A DNA stretch of 64,000 nt from Bombardia bombarda (Eukaryota; Ascomycota; Sordariomycetes; Sordariales; Lasiosphaeriaceae), in NCBI GenBank assembly GCA_030512295.1, contig JAULSR010000002.1, forward strand, positions 7,130,001 to 7,194,000, given 5' to 3'. How positions within the stretch are numbered: the stretch's first letter is position 1; each line of letters starts with the position of its first letter. The notes below the pieces were generated by a model. That model was not told the origin of the DNA, searched no databases, and was given only the letters and a program-made list of their open reading frames with translations. Made by a program: the position numbers and the translations under genes. Of the stretch, positions 10,220 through 20,791 are shown in pieces.

Positions 10220-11526
10220 ATGGCCTCCCTTGCATTCCCGACCATCGCCAAGAAGGCGACACTCTCCGATGGCTCCACCTATGGTTATGCGGCGGTAACC
10301 CCAGCATCACCGCAGAAGCCAACCTTTCTCCTCCTGCATGGCTACCCCAGCTCCTCATATGACTGGCGCCACCAGATCGCGTCCCTCTCAGCAGCTGGCT
10401 TTGGCGTTATCGCCCCCGACCTGCTGGGGTATGGCGACACTGATGCCCCAGAAGATGTGCCCTCGTACCGGATGAAGAGAATGACCGGACACATGTCTGA
10501 GCTTCTGGACCATGAAGGCGTGTCGCGCTGCATTGCTGTTGGCCATGATTGGTGGGTGTCGTCGGTTTCCTGTCTCGACAAAGACGTGAGCTTGAAGCTG
10601 ACATGTGTACCAGGGGCTCTGGCCTGCTCTCTCGCCTGGCAACTTACATCCCGGACCGTCTCCTGGGCGTCATTTTTCTCTCAGTCGGCTATCTCGAGCC
10701 GCAGCTCGTCTGGGACATTGGTATGTATCAACCAACGACAAAGAAGACTGCAGCTGCTGACACGCTCTCCCAGAGTTCCTAATCGAGTACGCCAACCAAG
10801 CCGTCGGCTACGACATCTACGGTTACTGGCTGTGGCACGGCACCGAACAAGCCATCGAGGACTGCGACAAGAACGTGAGCCGTCCTCTCCCATCCCCTAT
10901 TATTATAGTCAATAACCCCCCCACTGAATTGACCTCTACTACAGCCCGCCTCCGTCTTCAACCTCCTCTACCCCGCCGACCCAGCCGACTGGAAAGTCCA
11001 CTTCGCCCCCCGCGGCGCCGCCGCCAACTACGTCAGTTCCGGCCGGACAGACCCCCTCCCCTCGTGGTTCAACCTGGCCGAGTACACGCAGCGCGACCGC
11101 ATCATCGCTATGAAGGGCCACCGCGGCCCGCTGAACTGGTATAAGGCCGGCATGGCCGGCATCAACCTGCCCGACGAGGCCGGTATGTCTGAAGAGGAGC
11201 GCCGCTGCAATGTGCCTACGCTGCTGGTCGTCAGCGAGTATGACTATATTACGCGCGCTGACATGCAGAGCGCCAACACGATCAAGTGGACACCGGATTT
11301 GAGGGTGGAGAAGCTCGAGTGTGGGCATTGGATCCAGTTGGAGAAGCCGGATGAGTTGCAGCGGTTGTTTGAGCGGTTTGCAGGGGAGCTTGTGGTGAAG
11401 GAGGAGGAGAAGGGGAAGGGGAAGGGGAAGGGGAAGGGGAAGGTGGGTCAGAGTGAGGAGGAGAGGAGTGACGCGTTTGATGCGAGACATTTGGCGGCTG
11501 CTGGTGCGGAGATTGTCGCTAACTGA
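10220..11526 (+). CDS. soluble-type epoxide hydrolase (alpha/beta hydrolase)
   Basis: Four exons, 10220..10551, 10614..10720, 10774..10874 and 10945..11526, give 373 residues; each join keeps frame and rebuilds motifs such as GHDWGSGL. The fold shows HGYPSSSYDWR (oxyanion motif, His40), nucleophile Asp110 in GHDWG, probable acid Asp280 in SEYDYI and catalytic His308 in CGHWIQLEKPDE. The lid between exons 2 and 4 is tyrosine/tryptophan-rich (GYDIYGYWLWHG), as in epoxide hydrolases. A fluoroacetate-dehalogenase-like activity is the main alternative. The C-terminus has an unusual low-complexity tail, KEEE followed by KG repeats, outside the fold. There is no signal peptide, so it is presumably cytosolic. 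It belongs to a different subfamily from the hydrolase at 5474-6824. Confidence 0.88.
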
Positions 11527-12561
11527 GGCAAGTCCGAGCGGTTGTTGGGAGGGTTGACGTCGACGAGTTACACAAGATAAGGTGTGAATAACGGGTTGCT
11601 TTGGATACATGTAGCCTTTATTGGCAATATACGAGGCTCAACTTAGGATACTTTACCTGTCTATACTGCGCCAGCTCTGTATATGCTTTGGGACAAGCTT
11701 ATTTCTAGAGAAGCTCTCGACGTACCGTAGAAAAGGTCTTTTGATACCGTAGTGCCTCCAAACTGGCTACACGATGTACCATCCCATGCCAAGACTGTAA
11801 ATTTACAGCTGAATCTGCCCCCCTTTCATTACCGCCACCATTTCAACCCCACGCATTTAAAATGCACCACCATCACCCGTCACCAACACAGGCATCACGT
11901 GGTAAATAACAAGAATTCGATTTGGTTAGTATCAGTTGCATCAGTCGCATCGCCCAATAGACTATTTATTTATTAGAATTATCATCAAATTAAGCTGTCC
12001 AGAGGCTTAACCCAACATAAACCATCCCCCAAACATAGGCTGAGTCGACAGGTACTTTTGTGTCAACTTCAATTGATCAATGCCTTTGTTATCTTTCAAC
12101 TTTTGCAATGTTGTCGGTATTTACGAGACTTCCTTCCATATGCCCATATGAGCTGTATCACACTGTATTATATCGCAACTGTTAGTAACCGGATGAGAAC
12201 GATGACCTGTTAATCGCCGCCCAGTACCTTACTTTCATGGAACCTCCCATTATCCCATTCAATTCACAATGAACACTTCAAGGGATACGACTTCCACACG
12301 TATCAGCACGGCAGAGTTGATGGAGACAAACTGGTAATTAAATTGTAAGAGAAGTGGCCAATTCCTCCTACTATCTTGCCACAAAAAGCCTAGTCTAACT
12401 AGTTTCCTTTTATAGTGTGTACATGTATGAGCTTTTTGGTAACGGTAAAGATTGCAATTGAACATAACCGTTCCACTACTTGAGAGAGACCATCACCAAT
12501 CGACACCACTCATCTTCAGATTGAGATATTGCACGATGATCGATACAGGAGCATGGCAAAT
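11527..12561. other. intergenic region between convergent genes
   Basis: About 1 kb of AT-rich sequence downstream of two convergent genes. No coding signal seen. Confidence 0.6.
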
Positions 12562-13019
12562 CTACGAGCACGCAAAGCGGCCGTTGCCAACCGCACCGAT
12601 GGTGGCGGGGACGGGGCAGTTGATGATGGCACCCTTCTGGAAGACGCAGTTGCTGTTAAACTGGTCGTTGTGCTCGAGAGAGAGGCCCACGCCGCCGCAG
12701 CCTTCGAACTGGAAGGGGCCGTTGGTACCGTCGACATTGAAGTTGATGCCGCAGGAGTTGGCGGTGCCGCCAACAATCGCAGTGAAGCCGCTGCAGGGGT
12801 CGGGAGTTCCGTTGGTCCTTGTAACAAGATGGTCTGTCAGTATCATCATTCTCTGAAACTTGATGTTTGAATGGGGGTGGTGAGGCCAGTGACATACCAG
12901 GCAACCTGCTCCTCGCTGCCATCTGAGGCTTGGCGATTGGCCAGGAAGACAGTTGTGTTCACGACGGGAGAGGCCATGAGGGCCGTAACGAGGGTCGCAG
13001 TGATGCTGGTGAAATGCAT
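12562..13019 (-). CDS. small secreted cysteine-rich protein
   Basis: Two exons on the minus strand, 13019..12898 and 12817..12562, give 125 residues; the splice rebuilds a Trp codon (AWTNGTPDPC). The start MHFTSITATLVTALMASPVV is a signal peptide; an in-frame ATG four codons upstream (13031) is the alternative. The mature part holds six cysteines, glycine- and asparagine-rich stretches and ends in FACS. This is the profile of fungal small secreted proteins, candidate effectors or hydrophobic surface proteins. I do not recognise a named family. A TATA box lies about 215 bp upstream. Confidence 0.75.
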
Positions 13020-14444
13020 TTCTGGACGCATAGTGTCAGTAGTGGTCAATCTGATAGTGCTGGACGTATCTGGACCAGTTTTGGATGTGGGATTCGAAGA
13101 GAGCAGGCGCTCACTGGCGATTGTTGGGTAAGATAAAGATATCTGTATTTATTGAAGGTTGAGTGACTGGGAAGTGTTGGTGTGTGTGTGGTGAAGAAAT
13201 GAATCGTCTTCGAAGGGTAGATAGGACGACTTATATAGTCGATATATCCTAGGTTGATATAGACCTAGAAGATGATTTAACTAATGGTCACAATCGAGTC
13301 CATTTCGCGCCGCTACAGGATGCTTACCAACTTCCGGCCCCTTGAGGCCATCTTTGTGCATAGCCTCTGTAGGTCTTCAGCGCTTCCATCTCCCGTCTAG
13401 ATCTAGGGCAGATACCGAGTTAGATAACTCCTGTCTGCTCGCAGACCAAACCATATACAAAGTTCCGATGGCGCCTCAACTACAGGTTCCAAAAGGGGTT
13501 TCAATGGACGAAAAAACTCTTGTTTTATGCCGTAACTATTTTGACCACATAGATAATTAGATACCAATTGTCATGACAGCGAAATTTCAAGCCAAACAGA
13601 TCCTTGTTAAGCCGATTGAAGAGACCTTGTCATTCAACATAGCGAGCCTGGTCGTCTGTTTTAGCTCACTTCGCCAAGGTTGCCAAGCCAAGGTAGGCAC
13701 AAGCTTTGTCCATGATTTGATGGCATGACGACCCGCCACTTCATGGTCTGGAGTTGTGCATATTGGCAAGGGTAGGAATCTGGTCTGAATCAGGTGGGTG
13801 AGTACGAAGTAGTTGATGCATACCGAAACAATTTGGCTTATCTCCTAGAAGAGCTAAATCAACAACTGCAAGAATTCTTGTCTGGTCAACAGAATGGTTG
13901 CTTTACTCAAGTCTAGACGAGGACGGGCATTCGTTTGGGCAAACCTAAATGTAAAAGGCGCTCGAGGAGGACAATCTCATTTTGACTCTATCGCTAGTCA
14001 GTTGGGGTGTTTCGGAGACGGAAGGAGCTCGCAACTACTCGTCCCGTCCACAAATCTCTATAAACTGCAGGCCGGTTACCAAGCTATGCGTTGACGGGAT
14101 ACTAGATTGGGACTCCATGAACGACTGCTGACCAACTCTCAACTCGTTACAATTTAGAGCGACACATCAAGCCAGACCCAAGCACAATCGAATCCTTCCT
14201 GACTCGCAACTGCCAGTAGGAGCATTGCTTGAGATCATGCATCGGACGCAGGCTGACAAGCTTTTGGCGAAGCAATCGACAGAACAGGTTGGGGATGATC
14301 TCGCTGGATCAGCACTGTAATGGTCAGAAAAAGTAACAACAAAAGTCCATGTGCTCATTATCTACATTGCCATACACCGAAGAGACGGGGCAGTCACAGC
14401 CCAGGGCGACCATCTCAATGACGATCCGTGCTTGATTGGCGAAT
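13020..14444. other. intergenic region
   Basis: About 1.4 kb upstream of the small secreted protein and downstream of the GNAT gene. Apart from the TATA box near 13231 it shows no supported feature. Confidence 0.55.
13231..13237 (-). promoter_or_regulatory. TATA box of the small secreted protein gene
   Basis: Read on the minus strand the site is TATATAAG-like, about 215 bp before the ATG at 13019, in an AT-rich segment with further TATATC elements. Confidence 0.45.
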
Positions 14445-15316
14445 TCAAGCCGCCTTTGGGACTTCGTATATCATGAAATAGACGCCATTCTCTTCGCTCT
14501 CAACGACAGTTTCCACTTCAGTGAAGCCCAGCCTCAAGTACAAGTTTCGTGCCACCAGAAAGCCATACACGAAGATGGGGAACCCTAATCGTCGCGCCTC
14601 TTCCATGCCACTCTCCACCAGAGACGATGCGACTCCCTTCCCCTGGTTATCTGGATTGACGGCAAGATAGTCGAGCACTATGCCTCAAGTTAGCAGACGA
14701 TTGAAGTCTCCTCCCAAGGTTCCCCCCCAAATCACATTTCCCAACGACCTGTGCCAACTCCACACTTACCGATATACTCCTTCTCGCCCAGAATACGCTC
14801 CTTCACCTCCTGCGCCCCGGTATCCACCGCGTTCATTTCCTCGCTCGGCTTCCACCACGCCGAGTCTTGACGCTCCTTGAACGCCTTCTCCTGGTCGGCG
14901 CTCACTTCCGGCACCTGGGCCTCTGCCCACTCGACCTTGCCGTCCTTGCCTGCAGCGACAAGGCTCTCGGGGAACTTCCACCGCGCATAGCCGAGCAAAG
15001 CGCCCGTCTCGTTGTCCACGGCCTTTTGGTGTCGAAATGCATCACGGTCGCGCAGGAGACGCATAGGCATGCGCTTTGTGAGTTGTTCAATGAGGTATTC
15101 CCGCGTTATGTCCTTGGGCCATACCATCCTCCACATGGGCTGGTGCCAGAATGCGCGGCCGTTGTTGAGGGCCACGGCTATGGCATCGTCGGTGGTGACG
15201 CCTTTGATGGTCCAGGTGGCCATTTCTTGGGATACTACTGCAGGTCGCGCTTGGTGTCTGGGCTCAGTGCAAAGGTTGGTGAATCGTCGAAGGGGGGCAA
15301 GAGTTGCTGCAATCAT
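14445..15316 (-). CDS. GNAT-family N-acetyltransferase
   Basis: Two exons on the minus strand, 15316..14770 and 14683..14445, give 261 residues. The intron ends in a good GCTAAC branch site and AG, and the join yields IGIVLDYLAV. The acetyl-CoA binding motif A follows: VNPDNQGKGVASSL, with the pyrophosphate loop Q-x-x-G-x-G/A, and the end reads LYLRLGFTEVE as in GNAT enzymes. This matches the large fungal group of GCN5-related acetyltransferases of unknown substrate. Two starts are possible: the ATG at 15316, adding 31 residues that are basic and could target mitochondria, or the ATG at 15223 (MATWTIKGVTTDD), which is where such proteins usually begin. I find the shorter one slightly more likely. 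Confidence 0.85.
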
Positions 15317-15772
15317 TGGCTTGCAGTGTTTCAGGTGGCAGGTACTCTTTTATTCATTGGCTGGATTTACTGACCAAAGCTGGATGACGCCTTAATGGCA
15401 TGGTGGAATTCATCTGACACAACCAGTTGATGCCAGCTGTCCTGTATCTCGTTTCAGGCAACAACCTACCTTCATATTCCCGATACCACCTGCTAATTTG
15501 GGACGCACACTTCTTATACGTCCTAGAAACAACCCTATATCCATAGCTATCATGTAAGATGCAATTGCACAGTCCTTCTTGGGCGATAATCTACTTGATA
15601 TACGAAACTGCAAATCGCTATTGTACCGCAAGGATGGTTTAATCTGTAAGTGAAGTCCGTTATTTCCTTTCCAGTACTCATTTAAACATCCTTTTGTCAT
15701 CAAACTGTCACAATAATTTAAATTCTAATACCTCTAACCATCGAAACAATCACTCAAACGAAATCATTACGT

Positions 15773-16521
15773 CTACCACTCCTCCTCATCATACTCAACC
15801 TCGGTCCCTTCGTCTTCCTCTACGTCTTCTACCCCTTCTTCATGGCCCTCTTCCTCTTCCTCTTCTTCGTACCCTTCCTCTTCTTGCTCATCAGATTCCT
15901 CTTCTTCGGATTCTTCCTCACCCTTGACCTCTGTGAGGGAGGCGAGGTCTGGTACTGTTGGGTTGTAACTATAGTCATGGGCACAACAACTGTACTTCCG
16001 AGTTGTCTAAGGACTGGAGTATCTCCTGGTAATGGAGCGAAGGTATCAGGTATGCCTTTCGTGGCTCTGGCAGTAGCGCTGGTGGTTGAGTTGTGTTGCT
16101 GATCGGTGGCCACCGGAAGAGACCTAGGGCCCAACTTTGACTTCTGGGGCATTGGTGAATTTCTTTCCATTTGGGTTCGACTGACCTTCTTGGTGTTTTG
16201 GAGGGGGGCTGTCGCGGGACCAGGCCAATTATTGCTGTATACTATGGCAGAGGAAGTCACGGAAGCCGATGCTGCTGCTGCTACAATATTAGCTGGTCTT
16301 CTAGCAGGTTGCCGAGAATTTCCTGTCGTGTTGGCTGCCATATTTCTTTCGACCCCATATGGATGTTGGCTCTCGGCTGCCCTCAAGGTTGCTTTGACCT
16401 CTGGCTGTTGTTTGGCGGCTTTGGTCCTTTCCTCCTTTGGTGCTTCAGTTTGCATGACTGGCTTTTTTGCTTTCAGAACCTCTGGTGGGATCTTCTGGGA
16501 CTTAGACATATGCAAAAACAT
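15773..16521 (-). CDS. hypothetical protein with basic/Ser-Thr-rich body and acidic C-terminal tail
   Basis: The open frame from 16521 is rich in Lys, Pro, Thr and Ser and would end in an odd Lys/Arg tail. A 65-nt intron (15995..15931 on the minus strand, GTACAG...CTCACAG) instead joins exon 16521..15996 to 15930..15773. This gives 227 residues ending in an uninterrupted tail of about 50 residues made almost wholly of Glu and Asp and stopping at TAG. The acidic reading is far more protein-like, so I prefer it. Minimal-motif phosphorylation sites and basic clusters suggest a nuclear or nucleolar protein. No family recognised. Translation may begin at 16509 (MSKSQK). The opposite strand is also open but reads like a shadow. 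Confidence 0.5.
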
Positions 16522-17267
16522 GAAGGTGTCGTGTCACCGAGATGGAGGTTATACAAAGAAGCAGAAACTGCGAAGATGGTACGAGTTACGATAACTTGGC
16601 TGTGATTGAGACTCGTATGATTCAAGAAGCACGAATATGCACAAGGAGCATGTCCTGATTAAGGACGTCAACAAAATGTAAGACATGAAAGGCAACTCTA
16701 GCCTAACGTATGTGCCTCACTCCCATGCAAAGGAAGAAGCCGGAAACTAGAAAAGGATAAGGTATTAGCCAAGACTATTAAACCCGAGTTACAACATATT
16801 AGGTGGCTGAATGTTAGGATAAATCGTTGAATCTATGTCTGAACATGCATGGGATGAAAGACTGAGAAGACTACTAGTCTGCCGCCAAATATCTCTTATA
16901 ATGTCAGTCTCAGATGTTTCAAGTTCTTCTCGGTGTCGGGTATCGAATCAAGGTAGGAAAGAGCCGTCAAAATAAGGAGGGATCGAGGCTTCACCTTGTG
17001 ACCACCCCTGATACAAAAACGTGACGCGAGGCAAGGAGCAATAAACCTTCTCGAAACATAAAAGGTCACGACAAATTTTGAGTAAGTAATAAACTAGGAC
17101 GTATCAACATGAAACGAGGTAGAAGTACATTGGAAACAGCTCAACAGTATAGCAAGGGTATTCGCAAGAGGAGCACGTCCATATATGACCACAGCAATCC
17201 AAAAACTTCAAATCTCCAATCCCACTCTTTAAACCGGTAAGATGGCAGCCACATTGGCGCCATTTTC
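16522..17267. other. intergenic region
   Basis: About 750 bp, AT-rich, between two minus-strand genes. It should hold the promoter of the acidic-tail protein and the 3' UTR of the BTB-like gene. Nothing else seen. Confidence 0.55.
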
Positions 17268-18541
17268 TCAGTATACCTGATAACCAAGACTGCTCTCCAG
17301 CTCCAAGCCAGCAACTCCATCCTCCAATCCGCCAAGCTCGCCCAGATGCGCAACCAATCTCCTTGCATGGCAATCATGTACCTCAAGCGCGGCACCAGTA
17401 CCGTTTACATGCGGCGCCGACTCATCTGCATGCCCATTCACCCCATTTGTCTTCCACTTTGCCTCATCAATCTTTTTCAACTTCTGCGCCCTGTTGGTCG
17501 CAGCACTTGTATGGATTGCTAGGCTGTCAAGCCTAAGTCCGCCGCCGCCGTTTACAGATTTCGCAATGGTGGCGAAACTAACGCCCGTGAACGGCTTTGC
17601 CGGACGCGGCCACACTCGGGTCTTGTGCAACACCCTGATCAGCTTGCCCAAGAGCAGCGTGTCGCACTGAGTCTCTGCACAGACATTCACCCCGTCCTCG
17701 AGCATAAGTGCATCGAGGGTGCTATGCACGGCATCGAGTGCCTTGCTGACCAGCTCCTGTCTCTGCGCGTCGATGTGCTCTGTGGTTTCTGTCAGTAACA
17801 CAGCAGGGGGGGGGGGGGGGGGAGATGCGCATAGCTGCATCAAAGTATGTAGGTAAGGCACATACTAATTATCTTGACCCTCACTGGTAGCCCCAAATGC
17901 CCAACCGGCCCCGGGGCAGTCGCAGCCGCCACCTTGGTAGCAGCCTTGAAGACATCGGCACGCCGAAAGACGTGTCCGACGTAGATCCAGAGCACCAGGC
18001 CGCGACCATACTCTGCCGGCAGCCCTCCGCCCTCCACCAATTTGGAAACCCACCGATCGGCATACACCTCGACAGCATCCAGCAGCTGGAAGCGGTCGAC
18101 AAACAAGGCGATCTTGGCTAGCGTTTCAATGTCAACGGATTTTGGGACCTTGGACCCCCGGCCATGGATGGCGTTCATGACGATGGTGACGGCTTTTGGG
18201 TCGAACTCGGGCGAGAGGCTGAGGTGCACACGGCCATCGGACTGTTTGAGACTGTTCTTGCCGGCGCTGGCAAGCTGCAGCTTATTGCGAAAGGGGCGCG
18301 ATGCAAGGCTCAGATGTTTGGAGGAGACCTTGATGCGCAAGCCGGGTGATGAGGAGGACGTCCTGCCATCAGCCAATGCACCGTTGTGGAATGATGGTGC
18401 GTCCTCAGTCCATGGCGCGAATGATGTCGGGTCGTACGGCGGCAGGATGAGCAGGACGTCGGCCTCGGGGTCAACCTCGTAGAGGGCCGACATGTTGGCG
18501 AATGGCGATGCCACCACCACGATCTGGAGGGCGTCCGACAT
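17268..18541 (-). CDS. BTB/POZ-like domain protein
   Basis: Two exons on the minus strand, 18541..17866 and 17788..17268, give 398 residues; the splice gives KIIKTTEHID. The N-terminal half has the pattern of fungal BTB proteins: a DVLLILPP strand (near residue 28), the core IKVSSKHLSLASRPFRNKL (S/K-H...L...S..F), a long variable loop, then TLAKIALFVDRFQLLDAVEVYADRW, typical of the helices that follow the BTB fold. The C-terminal half is variable. Such proteins are thought to be dimerising adaptors, some for CUL3 ligases; that role here is inference. The intron carries a very long homopolymer just before its 3' splice site. Confidence 0.75.
17806..17822. repeat. G17 (C17 in the sense strand) homopolymer inside an intron
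   Basis: Seventeen G on the plus strand. In the BTB-like transcript this is C17, about 15 bases before the 3' splice site, acting as the polypyrimidine tract. Confidence 0.9.
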
Positions 18542-20791
18542 GTTGTTGAGAGAGCGTGATTAAGATGATGTGGGTATGTATATACAATTGATACTACACG
18601 TCTAATCGAACTAACAATCTTGAACCCTGGGATTGAAAGGTGCGCTCGGTGCGGAGACGGGGCGGGAAGGTGGGAGGAGGATGCGCTGCAGGGATCGCGT
18701 GAGCGGTCTGGCTTATCACGCAATCCATGGCATCTCCAGCTCTCTGGGGCTGCGGCTTCCTGTTTTGGGAAACAAAGCTGGGCGCGACTTGGACATACAT
18801 ACTGTTTCAAATTTCAATATTACATCTCACAAAATGGCTTTTGATACCACGTTTCTTGCATATAAAATGACAGTCTTGTAACCAAGCTTGTTCATTGAAT
18901 CAAACGATGTTTGATCAACTTAAGCAGAATTCAATTAAGACGTGGCGAGCGCAGTGGGTTCAATCCATTATCAACCCTAACCCGGTTGTTTAATGTGCCG
19001 AAGAGTTTTGACCACCCAGTCAACACTGCAATCGCTTGCTTGATGGCAATGAGGACGCGGTTCAGTTATCAAAAATGGTTAACACTTTTTCAGCAGGAGA
19101 AACCAACATGCGGGCATCAAAAACTCATTTAGATATTTCCATCACCAACCTAGGTATGACCAAAGTATAATAAAGAGGATCGTATAATTTAGGTTGTGAT
19201 TTGCATCATGTTGGATCCCTGACTTGAGTGTTTTCGCAAACGCCACCCATCAACGACCGATCTTCATGCCAATTGCAGACCGAATATACGGCCGGGAGGG
19301 TATGCTCTTGGTCGATAGTACAGTTAACATTGGGGGCCACGATGTAACAGAAACAACACCTTCCCAAATGTGCAACTGGGACCTGACATGTTTACATCAG
19401 GCTAAGATGGGCATTGGCCTATGGGAAGACGACCAACGCGTCACCATATCGAGGACGACATGAGTACCTCGTACCGAGGTTGTAAACCCCTCTGAAAGCC
19501 AGCCCAGACAAAGAAAAACGCCATATATGCTGAAAGACCACGCGCCGATGATTGTCGGTAACCATTGCCAAGCCAATTGAGTGGAGTGCTGGGTCAGTAG
19601 TCCAGCATCTACCCTTACCCTGTTCAATATCCTTTCAATCCCGTCTTGGATCCCGTTTGAAGGTCCTACCGGTATCTTACCACACTGAGTCGACGTTTGT
19701 CTCGCATTGATCATAGCTCATGATGTAACTGTAAATGAAGCTAAGATTGACTGATCGTCTCTCATTTATGACGTTCTTGACCCTAAAGAAGAATCAACTA
19801 GGCCGAGTCTTACGAAGAAGTGCTCTGGAGGGAACGAGGCTGGCAACGTGCAAGAACCAGTAGAAATGGGGGCCAGGACTGAAGCGTGACCGACGGACCG
19901 CGTCATCGCCACCCCTCAAGTACTCAGGTTGGACCCAGGTTACACGGGGCTTAAGCCACGATTGCAACCTTGGGAGCGGGACATTTCCGGATGGGACCAA
20001 TCCAAAACTCGATGCAGCTGCATGGCATTTCGCCCTATTGATTCAAGTCTGCAATGTGGGGGATTGTTGTTTGTGGATCGATATCCATCAACGGACCGCG
20101 TGGACACATTTTCGAGGCGTGCGCGCGTGCATCGAATGGTTGTAATGTGGAACAATGTAGCAAGCCTATCTTGATGAAGCTTCTTTGACAGGCCACTTCT
20201 AGCGCGCTTGTCCCGGATGGCTTACCGAAACGAAGAATGGAAGGCGGGTCCGGGGCGCGGACTGGGCTGGGCTAATTGTCTCTGTCGCTAGCACTAGTTC
20301 TAGCTTTTAATCGACCATTGATGGAGTAAGAATGCCAGAACAGCGACTATCCTCACCGAGCCCAGGCATTCAAGGCATTCTGCAATTCTGCATCAAGAAT
20401 GCTGACGCAAGCCCGTCGGTCGGTGGGATTCGAACTAGGCCATCTCGCAGCTAAACAAGGGCAGGCAGTTCTAACGTGCGTAAGTCCAGCGCAGGGACGA
20501 CACTTATTAAAAGAAGGGGGCTCCCGCATACCCCGCACTCGCACCTTCCCCAACAACCAGGTCAAACCGTCCAACGACGCAACCTGCCTGACCGAGGCCT
20601 ATTCTACTGCCTCTCGCCCCACCGTAATCACCATAATCACCAGAACCGTCCTTCTCCAACTCGCTCTCCACCTCGCCTCCAAATCATCTCACGCCAATAC
20701 ATCAGCCAAGGCAGATATCGAATACTCCCACGTTTCCATTCACCACTGGCTTAGATTTCAAGATTCATAGTACCGAGCCAAGACAACGGCC
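18542..20791. other. intergenic region, divergent promoters
   Basis: About 2.2 kb between the divergent BTB-like and DUF1399 genes. No supported gene. A B-box-like GTTCGAATC around 20427-20435 (minus strand) does not fold as a tRNA. Confidence 0.55.

Noticed and set aside
16106..16594. 162-codon plus frame opposite the acidic-tail protein
   Set aside because: Its hydrophobic composition mirrors the Lys/Ser/Thr codons of the opposite strand; treated as a shadow.
20400..20470. tRNA-like B box (GTTCGAATC) on the minus strand
   Set aside because: The bases flanking the loop do not pair into a T-stem and no A box or anticodon arm fits, so it is not called as a tRNA.
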